Origin: Pullulanibacillus sp. KACC 23026
GTDB taxonomy: Bacteria; Bacillota; Bacilli; Bacillales; Sporolactobacillaceae
Length of the DNA: 64,000 nucleotides
Assembly: GCF_029094525.1 (NCBI RefSeq)
Contig: NZ_CP119107.1
Coordinates: forward strand, 434,001 to 498,000
Reading direction: 5' to 3'
Shown here: piece by piece, positions 46,529 to 56,090 of the stretch
Layout of the letters: every line of letters starts with the position of its first letter
Numbering within the stretch: position 1 is the stretch's first letter
Notes under the pieces: generated by a model
Told to the model about the DNA's origin: nothing
Seen by the model: only the letters and a program-made list of their open reading frames with translations
Databases searched by the model: none
Program-made: the position numbers and the translations under genes

Positions 46529-47923
46529 ATGAGTTTGTCCAAATTTAATGAGCAGACGACTTTAAATCAATTTAATAAAAAACTGATTACGCCATTGGTT
46601 TTGGGATCGATTTTAAATCCGATTAATTCTTCCATTATTTCAGTTGCTTTAATTCCTATTGGACAGGCGTTTGGGGCACCGACTTCGCAAACAGCGTGGC
46701 TTGTTTCTTCATTATATCTGGCTACAGCGATTGGGCAGCCAGTCGTAGGAAAATTAATCGATATTTTTGGTCCAAGACTGCTTTTTTTATTTGCCACGTC
46801 CTTAGTCGGGATTTCCAGTTTAATGGCGAGCTTTGCGCCAAATTTCTGGTGGCTGGTCGCAGCAAGAGTGTTACTCGGATTTGGAACTTGTGCAGGGTAT
46901 CCTGCGGCCATGTATCTGATCCGAAGTGAGGCCGATCGAACAGGCGAAGAGAGTCCGGCGAGTGTGCTCACATTATTGGCCATAGCCAGTCAGACGATCG
47001 CAGTAGTAGGCCCAACCTTAGGCGGACTGCTGATTCAAGTCGGCGGGTGGCAAAGTACTTTTCTAGTTAATATCCCTTTGTCTTTAGCGTGTATCATCTT
47101 GGGTTACACGCGGTTTCCGAGATTTTCTAAAGAATGGGCTGAAGACAATCAAAAGTTAGCCTCCATTGATTTTATAGGAATTCTGACCTTTGGTATCACC
47201 TTAATATCAGCTCTTTTATTCTTAATGAGTCCAAGTTGGCATAAGAGCTTTCTAGTCATTATGGCGCTGATAGCAGGTAGCCTGTTTGCCGTTTATGAGT
47301 TAAAAGTTAAAAATCCCTTTATCGATATACGCGTGTTAAGCGGGAATGCACCTCTATTACTTACTTATACTCGAAGCTTATTTTCAGCCACCTTGTCCTA
47401 CAGTGTTCTCTACGGCTATACTCAGTGGTTAGAAAAAGGCAGAGGACTGTCTCCCGCTCATGCCGGAATGTTGTTATTACCGATGTTCCTCATGTCAATT
47501 TTTATTTCGAGAATGACCGGGAAAAATCCGGCGATCTACATGAAACTGATCATTGGCAGCGTTGTTCAGTTCATAACAATGGTGCTCCTGTTTTTCACCA
47601 GCCATTCAAGCAGTCTTGTCTTTCTTATTTTGATTGCACTCGTTTTTGGAATTCCACAGGGCTTGCTTAGTTTGGCTAACCAAAACGCGGTCTATTTTCA
47701 GGCTTCTCCCAATCAAATGGGGGCCTCAGCCGGTTTGTTACGAACTTTCATGTATATGGGAGCCATGGTCACTTCTGTAGCAACGGGTTTGTTTTTAAAA
47801 TCTGACGCGATCACAGAGGGCATGCACCATTTAGCCGTTTTTTGTTCGATAATAGGCTTTGCTTTAATTATGCTCACTTTATTCGACCGCTCCTTGGCAA
47901 AAGTTAGGAAGACGGCGCATTAA
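46529..47923 (+). CDS. MFS efflux transporter, DHA2 type, second copy
   Basis: A 464-residue membrane protein from ATG 46529 (AGAAGGAAG upstream; an in-frame start at 46472 is less supported). It is a paralogue of the 44116-45504 product: SILNPINSSIISVALIPIG against STLNPINSSMIATALVPIA, and LYLATAIGQPVVGKLIDIFGPRLLF against LYLASSIAQPTAGKLSEAF. Motif-C-like VGPTLGGLLIQVGGWQSTF is present. The palindromic operator of the first pump is not seen upstream of this one. A hairpin overlapping its stop codon probably ends the transcript. Confidence 0.9.
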   Translation: MSLSKFNEQTTLNQFNKKLITPLVLGSILNPINSSIISVALIPIGQAFGAPTSQTAWLVSSLYLATAIGQPVVGKLIDIFGPRLLFLFATSLVGISSLMASFAPNFWWLVAARVLLGFGTCAGYPAAMYLIRSEADRTGEESPASVLTLLAIASQTIAVVGPTLGGLLIQVGGWQSTFLVNIPLSLACIILGYTRFPRFSKEWAEDNQKLASIDFIGILTFGITLISALLFLMSPSWHKSFLVIMALIAGSLFAVYELKVKNPFIDIRVLSGNAPLLLTYTRSLFSATLSYSVLYGYTQWLEKGRGLSPAHAGMLLLPMFLMSIFISRMTGKNPAIYMKLIIGSVVQFITMVLLFFTSHSSSLVFLILIALVFGIPQGLLSLANQNAVYFQASPNQMGASAGLLRTFMYMGAMVTSVATGLFLKSDAITEGMHHLAVFCSIIGFALIMLTLFDRSLAKVRKTAH

Positions 47924-47939
47924 TGAATAATTAATGCGC
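47915..47939 (+). terminator. Hairpin overlapping the pump stop codon
   Basis: GCGCATTAAT and ATTAATGCGC form a perfect 10-bp stem around GAATA; the TAA stop is inside the stem. A weak T-rich tail (TCATTCTTGCTTCTTT) follows. Possible terminator. Confidence 0.55.
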
Positions 47940-48268
47940 TCATTCTTGCTTCTTTAAAGTTGGCCGTGTGACCGTCCTTATTACTGGCTGTTTTCGAAAA
48001 ATGTGCTGCTTTTCCCTTGAGCAAGAGGTGCCCAAGGAACAGCAGAATGAACAGTGTTCCAAACTTCGGCATTTTCGCAATAGCAGTAATCTTTTAGACT
48101 GGACGCTCTTTATTAGGTGAACGAATGAAGGCTTAGGAAAAAATTGTTTTGCAGGGCGGCATTGACAAGTCCTCCGTGAGCATCAAGTTTTTCTAAACTT
48201 GCAAAATAGGGTCCTCTCGGGAGAAAATAGGAAGATATCATTAGAGCCTGTGCTCAGGAGGAATTGAG
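47940..48268. other. Intergenic region before the methyltransferase gene
   Basis: No gene recognised in roughly 345 bases. It should hold the promoter for the methyltransferase gene; the AGGAGG at its end serves that gene. Confidence 0.45.
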
Positions 48269-49459
48269 ATGCCTGGAGATGTAAACCTAAATTGGCGCAA
48301 GGCGCTCTTACAAGTGACCGATAGATTAGATGAAGCGGCTATTACTTATATGTTCATTGGAGAGGCAGCCTTGTTAGCGTGCGGGGCAGAACCGCCAAGC
48401 GGCCAGCCTTTAGAATGCGAATTTCAGTGGGACCAGCTGGAGGAAGCCCATCAGTTGTTTTTGCCATTCGGCGCGGGTCCTGTAACGAAAACGGAAACGG
48501 GTGCTCAGTTTACAGCAATCGTGGCAGGATCTCACTTGTTATTTTGGTGCCAGTGGAATCACGTCGTTCTCACCGACCCGGCCCGGATGGTTCAGGAATT
48601 CTCGGGCAAAAAGGTGTTTGTTGAGGCGCCGACCGCTATTATACATAGAACAAAAGAGACAGAACCTGAATTCAGACTGGCAAAAGCCTTCTTGAGCAGG
48701 CTGCAAAGTCAGAACACCGCTATCAGCCTGAATGCTTGGAATACAGGAACCTATGAGGCATGGGTCAATCGATTTGGGAACCCAGTCCAGTTAGGTGAGG
48801 CGATTCGGAAACAGCCCGAAAAACGATTGGTCACAGTGTCGCATTATCTTGGTAATTTGACGGGCAAAAAAGTGTTTAATTTAATGGGGTCCAACGCGAT
48901 CAAAGGGGTGGCGATGGCTTGCCTCGGTGCGACGGTAACCGTTTTAGATCTCTCCGAAGAAAGCGGGACGTATGCTCGGGAGTTAGCAGAAGCAGCAGGA
49001 GTCTCATTAACCTATATCGTGGGGGACGTTTTAGAAACGGAGCAGCTGCCGAGTGAGGGGGCGGATCGGATTCTAATGGAACGCGGCATTCTCCACTATT
49101 TTGTCGATCTTCAGCCTTTAATGACGCGTGTGGCGGCATGGCTTGCAGATGGCGGCCGGTTTGTTTTGCAGGACTTCCATCCTATATCGACCAAATTGAT
49201 TCAATCAAAAGGAAAGAAGCATCTGGTAAACGGCAATTATTTTGATCCAGCGATGCATCCATCGGCTGTGGCGACAAGCAAGTACACCGATCAAAATGAG
49301 ACCAGCTATATCTATCAACGCCGCTGGACCCTTGCGGAAATTATGACAGCTGTTGCCCAGTCTGGCCTCAGGCTTGTTCAACTTGACGAACACCCTAACG
49401 AAAAACGCCATGACATGGGGATCCCAAAGCTTTTTACATTAGTTGCCGAAAAATCATAA
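48269..49459 (+). CDS. Two-domain protein: nucleotidyltransferase-like N terminus and SAM methyltransferase
   Basis: A 396-residue protein with AGGAGG ahead of the ATG. The C-terminal half is a class I SAM methyltransferase with a divergent motif I (VFNLMGSNAIKGVAMACLGATVTV), VLDLSEES, GDVLETEQLP and ERGILHYFVDL. The N-terminal 150 residues resemble a nucleotidyltransferase-fold domain: LDEAAITYMFIGEAALLACGAEPP is the usual start of a minimal nucleotidyltransferase. The expected acidic pair is not clear (LECEFQWDQ), so that domain is probably inactive or a binding module. The reaction is unknown. The assignment of the N-terminal domain is by eye. Confidence 0.75.
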   Translation: MPGDVNLNWRKALLQVTDRLDEAAITYMFIGEAALLACGAEPPSGQPLECEFQWDQLEEAHQLFLPFGAGPVTKTETGAQFTAIVAGSHLLFWCQWNHVVLTDPARMVQEFSGKKVFVEAPTAIIHRTKETEPEFRLAKAFLSRLQSQNTAISLNAWNTGTYEAWVNRFGNPVQLGEAIRKQPEKRLVTVSHYLGNLTGKKVFNLMGSNAIKGVAMACLGATVTVLDLSEESGTYARELAEAAGVSLTYIVGDVLETEQLPSEGADRILMERGILHYFVDLQPLMTRVAAWLADGGRFVLQDFHPISTKLIQSKGKKHLVNGNYFDPAMHPSAVATSKYTDQNETSYIYQRRWTLAEIMTAVAQSGLRLVQLDEHPNEKRHDMGIPKLFTLVAEKS

Positions 49460-49641
49460 AGTGGGGAACCTGTTACGCTGCCTTTAAGAAAAACGTTATA
49501 ATGACGCTGCGATTCACTCGTAGTCCTTTTCATAAGTCAAGAGAGTTGCACGTATTGAAAAAGAGGCTAAAACAAAACTAAACGAACAGACTTAAATTCC
49601 GAACACGGAATGTTTATAAGGACAGAAACAAATAGGAAGCG

Positions 49642-49746
49642 TAGTCAAAATACGGAGACGCCTGCGGGAACAGCACGTGTCCGAAGAACCCGCAAGCAAG
49701 CATTTTCCATGCTGAGGCCGTGCCCGCGGAAAGCAACGTATTGTGA
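49642..49746. repeat. CCTGCGGGAA...CCGCGGAAAGC dispersed element, copy 2
   Basis: GGAGACGCCTGCGGGAACAG, then GAACCCGCAAGCAAGC, GCTGAGGCCGTGCCCGCGG and AAAGCAACGTA. It is the same type as the element at 34331-34432 but longer and diverged in the middle. It fills most of the gap between two convergent genes. Confidence 0.75.
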
Positions 49747-49779
49747 CTAGCGTTTCATAACTGACTTAACTTATAAATA

Positions 49780-49829
49780 AAAAACCGAACCCATCACGTC
49801 AGAAGGTGTGAAAAGGTTCGGTTTTTTTC
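49780..49829 (-). terminator. Terminator between convergent genes
   Basis: AAAAACCGAACC and GGTTCGGTTTTTT form the outer stem, with CACGTCAG/AGGTGTG inside. It lies 30 bases past the stop of the leftward HD-domain gene and may also serve the methyltransferase gene. Confidence 0.85.
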
Positions 49830-49858
49830 TATTCGTCAACTACTTCTGTCCCAGCCTG

Positions 49859-51523
49859 TTAGTTTTCAATTTTAAAATAGGAGAGAAAGTGGTTAAGCTC
49901 GTGCCCAATAAAGGAAATGGAGGACGTATCCACCCCTTCGTACAGGTTGTCAGGACGGCTATATAAAAGGATTTTTATAGCGGGATTAAGGCGGCGAACC
50001 AGTTGAATCACTTTATTAATCTGACAAACATCTTGGGGATTAATGTGTGCAAGGGTTAAATACTCCACATAATCCTTTTTTAAAATAGTAGACAAGCAGT
50101 CTTCAAGCCGCCCATCCATGTCCAGTCCATTCCTAAGAAAATAGGTTTGCCAGCTATTCACGAAAAGAACATCATGTAAGAGGCGAAGCGGGAACGCATG
50201 CAGCTCTTGCAGCGACAGAAACACAATGCCGAGGTTAAAGGTCGCCTGATAAGAGGGGGCATATTCGACGGTTTTTTGATTCATGATGTCAAAGCCTGCT
50301 TGAGTGGCGTTAGAAAAATCTGTTTCAGTGAGCTCGCCTTTAAGGAAACGCTGCCGGATTTCGATAGCCGCTCTTCCAAGAATGGAAAGATAGATGGTTT
50401 CCACTCGTTTGCCATCCGCAAGCTCCTCGAAATAAGCCAAAGCATTTGGGTGCAGGTGAATCAGACTATCAATAAAGGAGCTCCATAATTGCTTTTTCCA
50501 TTGCTCTAAGCGATGGCTTTTCCAGCCGACCATTTTCATCGGTTGACCTTTATAGGCAGCAATAGAGGTGATTTGACCCGTCTCTCTTATTTGCAGCTGC
50601 AAATGGGCTCTTTCTTTTTCATTATGAAGAACCGTCTTTGCCCGGGTTCCATTCGTCAGAAAAAGCTCTGCCTGTGGTGGAAAGAGCTGCAGCAAATCGG
50701 CAAGCCGATACGTACAGGATGCACACAGCTTATCGCGGTCATTTAGTATAATTTCAAGTGCCCGGGATGGTGAAAGGGGATCCCGATAGGTCCTCTTCAG
50801 GGTTAAGGCAGAATATACATCCACAACGGAGATGATGCGCCATTCTTCGGACAGATCCTCTTCCGTTAATGAAAGAGGATAGCCAGAGGCATTAAGCCGT
50901 TCATGGTGAAGGAGGGCCAAGTGTCTGATTTCATCTGGGAATTGCAGAAGTTTGAGCAAGGCATAACCGAGGGAAGTATGTTTTTGGACCGTGATAAATT
51001 CAGACTCGGTTAACTTGCTTTGCTTGGAAAGGATCACACAAGGCAGCAGACGCTTCCCAATATCATGGAGCAGACATCCTAACGAAAAGCTGGAGAGATT
51101 TTTGACGCCTAATTGTCTGCCTAATAAAGTACCTAATAAAAACACATCCACTGAGTGGTAGTAAGAATAGTCATCCCATTCCTTTAAGTGCTGAAGCAAT
51201 TGAAAGACAGAGTCATCCGACAAAAATTGACAAAAGCGGGTTTGAACAAATTGAAGCGCCTCTGAATCTTGAAGGATCGCCCCAAGGCGTCCATCTTGAG
51301 AAAGAGTGTCAATGGTCTCATTAAAGAGCTCTAAAAGCTGTGATTTCGTATGGGAATCTGTTTTTTCTTTATATAAAGGAAGGGTTTCAATAAATTCTAT
51401 TAGAATGGATTGTGGCAATCCGGTAAGCTTGGATACATTATGAGAGAAAGATGCCACATCAACGAGCGCGTCATTTTCAAGTTGTTCATGCTGATCTAAT
51501 AAGAAAACGTGGCGTTCTGACAT
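49859..51523 (-). CDS. HD-GYP-like protein with degenerate B12-binding-type C terminus
   Basis: A 554-residue soluble protein. Residues about 115-290 form an HD-GYP-type domain: YHSVD, LLHDIGKRLLP (HD at 153-154), HTSLGYALL and HHERLNASGYP (206-216). The canonical motif is HHExxDGxGYP; here the D and G are N and A. VVDVYSALTLKRTYR follows. The C-terminal half (about 325-554) resembles the helical cap plus Rossmann pair of B12-binding proteins: GKRVETIYLSILGRAAIEI, then LHAFPLRLLHDVL, HINPQDVCQINKVI. The cobalamin DxHxxG motif is changed (ELHAFP). It may be a c-di-GMP phosphodiesterase or only a binder, with a ligand-sensing region. Only the HD part is firm. Confidence 0.8.
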   Translation of the reverse strand: MSERHVFLLDQHEQLENDALVDVASFSHNVSKLTGLPQSILIEFIETLPLYKEKTDSHTKSQLLELFNETIDTLSQDGRLGAILQDSEALQFVQTRFCQFLSDDSVFQLLQHLKEWDDYSYYHSVDVFLLGTLLGRQLGVKNLSSFSLGCLLHDIGKRLLPCVILSKQSKLTESEFITVQKHTSLGYALLKLLQFPDEIRHLALLHHERLNASGYPLSLTEEDLSEEWRIISVVDVYSALTLKRTYRDPLSPSRALEIILNDRDKLCASCTYRLADLLQLFPPQAELFLTNGTRAKTVLHNEKERAHLQLQIRETGQITSIAAYKGQPMKMVGWKSHRLEQWKKQLWSSFIDSLIHLHPNALAYFEELADGKRVETIYLSILGRAAIEIRQRFLKGELTETDFSNATQAGFDIMNQKTVEYAPSYQATFNLGIVFLSLQELHAFPLRLLHDVLFVNSWQTYFLRNGLDMDGRLEDCLSTILKKDYVEYLTLAHINPQDVCQINKVIQLVRRLNPAIKILLYSRPDNLYEGVDTSSISFIGHELNHFLSYFKIEN

Positions 51524-53036
51524 GAAAGTGGCTCCAATCTACCAATTTTAAATAACATAGAAATTTGTCGAATTATAGAGAATTCTGTAAGCCTATATTA
51601 ACAGATAGTGTAAGAACTTTAGTCGGAATTTGGTAAAAAAACTCTAAAAACAGGTAATTAGACCTATTCTCTGGAGTGTTTCTAGTAAAGAATAAATCAA
51701 AGAATGGGATTGCTTTGCGAGCCTACTCCTTGAAGCAACCTCGTGATTTCACATCTTCGAACGACTTCATGCTGGCTTGTCCCGAGAAAGCCCGCTACGT
51801 TAGGATAAGCTGGTAGACGCAGGGACAACAGCACTTTGCAAAGTACAAGATGGAGTTCCAAGACTTTTTTCTTCGTGCTGGCTTGCGCAAAACCCTCAAC
51901 TTTTAATAAAGCCATTTTAAGCCCAGTTTTTTGTCTAATTCGCTAGGGCCTGGCGACTTCCTCTGATTGTGACTTTCTTGAAAGCCATTAGTAGTCCTTT
52001 AGGGCAACTTCGATATGTGACCCATAAATGAAAGAAGGTCATGAGGTGTCCTTTAGGGAAGGCCAAGTTTTTCTAAGAGGAATTTGTTTGGATGAATTAG
52101 GTGTAAAGTGATGAGGAGTGGAAAGTATGGGGCGTCTACTAAAAGGGCAACGCTTTTTGAGAGTCAACTGAATCCTGCTAACCAAGTGACTGAGCACGAA
52201 ACAAGTGAGGATGGTCTGAGGACATGCAACTGCATTGGAAAAATGATTACCTGCAAGGATAGATTGATAGTCTCATTTTCGGAAAACTCCCCCTAACTAT
52301 ATAGTTTTATACCGTGAGCACGGATAAATGGATGGAATGCCTCCTTTCCGTCAAACGAATTGACTTTCAGAAGTTAGTTATTATTTCGCTAATCCCATCC
52401 CAATTTCCTTTGGTAGTTTTTCTCCTTTTTTCAGTGTGGTCACCGATTTTTCTCCTTTACTCTATATATTAAAAGGCGGCGCAAAAAAAATTCTTATGGG
52501 GTTGTTCTCTTGATGGGGAGTGTTGTGCATCAAATCCACTCCAAAAGAAAAGGGCATCAATAGCTTGCAAATGGCCTGCGAAAAGGAAGCTAAAGTAATG
52601 AGCAACAAAGTCTGCGAAGGGCGGCTTGAGAATAACAATAGCGGAACTTTATTGTGAGGATCTTTTAAGAAGAGAGGGGCTCTTTTTTTTACTTGCTGCT
52701 AGTATAACGATTGGTTATATTAAAACCAGTAATGAAGGACGAGGAGTGTGCTTGTCAGTAGTGGCAGAGCCAACCTGCAGGAGGATCTTGGACAGATTGT
52801 GGCAGTCTACTTAAGCGAGGTCCTCGGCAACACAGCCATTGATAGCCAATCATCGGCAGATTCTTCTCTGAAAGCGGTCTACTAAGTGTGCAGAAGGAGG
52901 CAAAAACGACGTATCAACGTTTTTAATTGCCTATCCGTTTTGAGAGGGATATAAGTGACTTTTTTGCGAAATGGGTTCAACTGATTGAAGCCAAAGCCGA
53001 CCGCCTTGATCAAAGAAGACAGGAGGGAAACACGAA
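51524..53036. other. Gene-poor 1.5-kb region
   Basis: No open frame here has both a plausible ribosome-binding site and a recognisable protein. Short frames at 51697-51915 (minus), 52108-52296 and 52626-52814 (plus) are candidates at best and show no motif. CCTTTAGGG occurs twice (about 51994 and 52050) in similar surroundings. The low-complexity mixture suggests decayed coding DNA. I cannot name a parent. Confidence 0.5.
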
Positions 53037-53564
53037 ATGAATTCATTTGAATTTGAGAACATACACCTTTCGGAAGAGGAGGGAAGTTGGACGCTCGTTC
53101 TGGAGACTCGATTGGAGCATCCATGCAGCGAAGTCTGGTCTGCCCTGACAGAGAAGGCACGCATCCCAAAATGGGGGCCATTTAACCCGGATAGAGATCT
53201 GACCGAAAAGGGTCCGGTAAACTTGACCATGCTCGGAACACCCGAAGTTATGGAGACTCAAGGTGACGTACTTGAGGCTCGGGCCCCTCAGTTGCTGGTA
53301 TTAAAATGGGGAGACGATCGTTTAAGCTGGGAACTCTCAAGTGAGGGCGATCAAACACAGCTTGTACTTCGCCATCACTTCAACGACCGCAAACAAGCTC
53401 CATCTTATGCGGCTGGGTGGCATCTCTGTCTAAAAGGCTTTTCGGGCCAGCTTGCGGGTAAAGACACCCCTTCAATGGCAGGACAAAACGCTTATCAGTA
53501 CGGCTGGCAAGACTTGTATGAACACTATGCCAAGCTTTTAAGCATTGATTTGCTAAACGACTAG
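53037..53564 (+). CDS. SRPBCC (AHSA1-type) domain protein
   Basis: A 175-residue soluble protein of the SRPBCC/AHSA1 type: TLVLETRLEHPCSEVWSALTEKARIPKWGPFNPDRDL is the usual N terminus, WGDDRLSWELSSEGDQTQLVLRHHF the central strand pair and AAGWHLCLKGFSGQLAG the C-terminal helix. AGGAGGGAA precedes the ATG. The fold binds hydrophobic ligands or modulates Hsp90 in other organisms; function here is unknown. It is followed by the asparaginase gene after 67 bases, and the two may form a unit. Confidence 0.85.
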   Translation: MNSFEFENIHLSEEEGSWTLVLETRLEHPCSEVWSALTEKARIPKWGPFNPDRDLTEKGPVNLTMLGTPEVMETQGDVLEARAPQLLVLKWGDDRLSWELSSEGDQTQLVLRHHFNDRKQAPSYAAGWHLCLKGFSGQLAGKDTPSMAGQNAYQYGWQDLYEHYAKLLSIDLLND

Positions 53565-53631
53565 GAACTCACGTCTATACAAAACCAGTCTAATCGAATC
53601 TGGACAACTAAATGATGGAGAGGTGAAAAAA

Positions 53632-54624
53632 ATGAGTGCACCGCTGCTAGTCTCCGAGTACCGAGGAGACCTCCTTGAAAACCTGCACCATGGCGTTATT
53701 TGCGGGATCAACGACAAGAAAGAGATCATTTATAGTAAAGGCGACCCCAATCATATGACTTTCTATCGATCTGCCATGAAACCGATTCAGGCGATCCCGG
53801 CTTTTAAAACAGATCTCATAACAACATACGGCTTGTCTTCAAAAGAAGCCGCCTTGTTTACCGCTTCTCATAGGGGAGAGTCCTATCATCAAGAAGCCTT
53901 GCGCTCCCTAATGACAAAATTACACCTGGAAGAAGACCTGCTTATTTGTCATGCGTCTTATCCTTTAAATGATGAACCCAAACATCAATGCTTGTGGGAT
54001 CATGTCCCCAAACAAAAACATTTGCACAATTGCTCAGGGAAGCATCTTGGGTTTATTGCCACAGCCCGTGAAAGAGGCTTTGAACCGGAAACTTATTATG
54101 AACCAGAGCATCCTTTGCAGCAAGAAATTTTAAACTATTTGTCTGAGTTAGCAGAAATCGATAAAAATAAAATAGGTAAAGGGACGGATGGATGTGGTGT
54201 TCCTGTCTTTTCCGTTCCTTTATTTAATATGGCCTTATCCTATCTTAAATTTGTCTGCCCTGAAATGATTCCCGACTCAAGCACAAGAGCCGCAGTTCAA
54301 AAAATTGGTCAGGTGATGAATGACCATCCAGAAATGATTGCTTCCCATCAATTTGTCTGTACCGTGTTGCTCGAAGACCCTAACATTATTGCAAAAGGCG
54401 GCGCCCAAGGAGTCTATTGCTTTGCTCTGAGAGAAGAGAAGATGAGTTTTGCTTTAAAAGTGCTGAGCGGGTCAGAGCTCGTTTGGCCGCTCCTCATCGC
54501 CGGAATTCTCGAAGACATCCAATATAAAAATAAAGAAACGATTGAACGGTTAAAAGCCCTCCGCCCGTCCAACATTCTTAATGACAATGGCAAAGTCGTT
54601 GGAAGAATGATCGTGAACTTGTAA
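53632..54624 (+). CDS. L-asparaginase (Rhizobium etli ReAV-type)
   Basis: A 330-residue hydrolase that converts asparagine to aspartate and ammonia. The family is distinct from AnsA/AnsB amidohydrolases. RSAMKP supplies the Ser47-x-x-Lys50 pair and SHRGE the second serine (Ser79); these match the Ser48/Lys51/Ser80 catalytic residues known for ReAV with a one-residue shift. HNCSGKHLG and DGCGVPVFS are further family motifs with cysteines that may bind zinc. The ATG start at 53632 fits GGAGAGGTG better than the GTG at 53623. No signal peptide, so cytoplasmic. Confidence 0.9.
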   Translation: MSAPLLVSEYRGDLLENLHHGVICGINDKKEIIYSKGDPNHMTFYRSAMKPIQAIPAFKTDLITTYGLSSKEAALFTASHRGESYHQEALRSLMTKLHLEEDLLICHASYPLNDEPKHQCLWDHVPKQKHLHNCSGKHLGFIATARERGFEPETYYEPEHPLQQEILNYLSELAEIDKNKIGKGTDGCGVPVFSVPLFNMALSYLKFVCPEMIPDSSTRAAVQKIGQVMNDHPEMIASHQFVCTVLLEDPNIIAKGGAQGVYCFALREEKMSFALKVLSGSELVWPLLIAGILEDIQYKNKETIERLKALRPSNILNDNGKVVGRMIVNL

Positions 54625-54746
54625 TCGGTGCATTCAGGTAACAGGGTGGTGTGTTGTAGCTGAAGTTTGATTTCTAGCCGTGTGGGAAATGCAGGTAACG
54701 AGCATTAGCAGCGGCCTGCCAAGTTTGAATAATTAGGAGACCGTGT

Positions 54747-55439
54747 ATGGAAATCGAAGTCATTGTTCAAAATGAGCAAGATGCACGCATAGCCGAGAAA
54801 GCAGGAGCAGACCGGCTTGAATTAGTTGCAACAATGGAGGAGGGCGGTCTGACTCCCAATCTGCGGGTCATTGAGCAAGTGTTAGCTTCCGTAAACGTCC
54901 CGGTTTTTGTTATGGTCAGACCTCACAGCCGTCATTTTTGTTATCGGGGAGCAGATTTAGAGGTCATCAAAGAGACTCTCTCTGTTGTTACTAACTGCCA
55001 GGCAGATGGCATCGTGTTTGGTTGTCTTAATGAAAAAAAGGAAGTAGATGTCCCGGTTTTGGAGACGGTGCTGTCCCTTAAAGGGGATTTGAAAATGACG
55101 TTTCATCGAGCTTTCGATGAGGTCATGGATCAAACAGCGGCCTATCAAACACTGTGCCGCTATTCATCTCGTATCGAGAGGATATTGACCTCGGGAGGAG
55201 CCGAAAAAGCAGGAGACGCTTTGGATCAATTAGAACATTTGATAGCACTGTCAAAAGAAGCAAGGGGTCCAGCCATCATGGTGGGCTCAGGGCTTCACCC
55301 CCAAACTTTCACGGCCATTCATAAGCGATTAAAGGCAGAAGCTTATCACTTTGGCTCCGGCGTACGCATTCATCAATCCTTTAATAAGACGATTGACCCC
55401 TCGCCAATTGAATGGTTAAAGGAAATTGAAACAGATTGA
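54747..55439 (+). CDS. cutC: CutC family protein
   Basis: A 230-residue TIM-barrel protein of the CutC family. MEIEVIVQNEQDARIAEKAGADRLELVATMEEGGLTPN, VFVMVRPHSRHFCY and MTFHRAFDEVMD are hallmarks. CutC was first named for copper tolerance, but that role is disputed in several bacteria and the true substrate is unclear. GGAGACC precedes the ATG. It lies between the asparaginase and the haemoglobin genes without an obvious shared operon. Confidence 0.92.
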   Translation: MEIEVIVQNEQDARIAEKAGADRLELVATMEEGGLTPNLRVIEQVLASVNVPVFVMVRPHSRHFCYRGADLEVIKETLSVVTNCQADGIVFGCLNEKKEVDVPVLETVLSLKGDLKMTFHRAFDEVMDQTAAYQTLCRYSSRIERILTSGGAEKAGDALDQLEHLIALSKEARGPAIMVGSGLHPQTFTAIHKRLKAEAYHFGSGVRIHQSFNKTIDPSPIEWLKEIETD

Positions 55440-55669
55440 TCCCTGAGCATGATCCGGGTTGTTGGCAGCTATCGTGGCCATGAAATGAGCTTGAGAACGG
55501 TAGGACACAAAGAAATTTTAAAAAATGGTTTCCTAAGCAACCTTTCATTGAAAAACTGTGATGAAGCTCACTTCGAAGGAAATCAAAAAAAGTTATAATA
55601 AGCTTGCGAATGGCCTTATGGGCATAAAACTCTATAAAGATGACTGAAGGAAGGAGGCTGAATGAACGG

Positions 55670-56071
55670 ATGAAAAGTAAGTTAAGGACGATTTATGAGG
55701 AAATTGGTGAATCTACAATTTCACAATTGGTAGAAGCCTTTTATCCTAAGGTCTACAGCGATCCTGAACTTAGTCCATTATTTGTTGGTGATATGGACGA
55801 AATAAAAAGGAAGCAGAAGATGTTTCTCACTCAGTTTCTTGGCGGACCTCCTTTATACAGCGAAGAATTTGGTCCTCCTGCCATGAAGTACCGTCATCTG
55901 CGCTTTGAAATCACACCAAAACGAGCAGAATGTTGGCTGCGCTGCATGGGCGAAGCCTTTCAAGAAGTGGGATTACACAACCACCCAGCTGGCCCATTCT
56001 TCTATGAACGTCTAAAACAAGTAGCCGCTATCATGATTAATACTGAAGATACACATGACACCCATTCATGA
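55670..56071 (+). CDS. Truncated haemoglobin (group II, YjbI-like)
   Basis: A 133-residue haem protein of the group II (trHbO) type that binds oxygen or nitric oxide. TIYEEIGESTISQLVEAFYPKVYSDPELSPLF is the conserved N-terminal helix set; FLTQFLGGPPLYSEE, the expected proximal histidine in MKYRHLRFEITP, and WLRCMGEAFQEVG follow. I prefer ATG 55670, about 12 bases after AGGAAGGAGG; ATG 55640 gives 143 residues but lacks a site. The terminator hairpin spans the stop codon. Confidence 0.88.
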   Translation: MKSKLRTIYEEIGESTISQLVEAFYPKVYSDPELSPLFVGDMDEIKRKQKMFLTQFLGGPPLYSEEFGPPAMKYRHLRFEITPKRAECWLRCMGEAFQEVGLHNHPAGPFFYERLKQVAAIMINTEDTHDTHS

Positions 56072-56090
56072 ATATGAATGGGTGTTTTTA
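56058..56090 (+). terminator. Terminator overlapping the haemoglobin stop codon
   Basis: ACACCCATTCAT and ATGAATGGGTGT form a perfect stem around GAAT, followed by TTTTTA. The stop codon TGA (56069-56071) lies at the loop. Confidence 0.9.
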
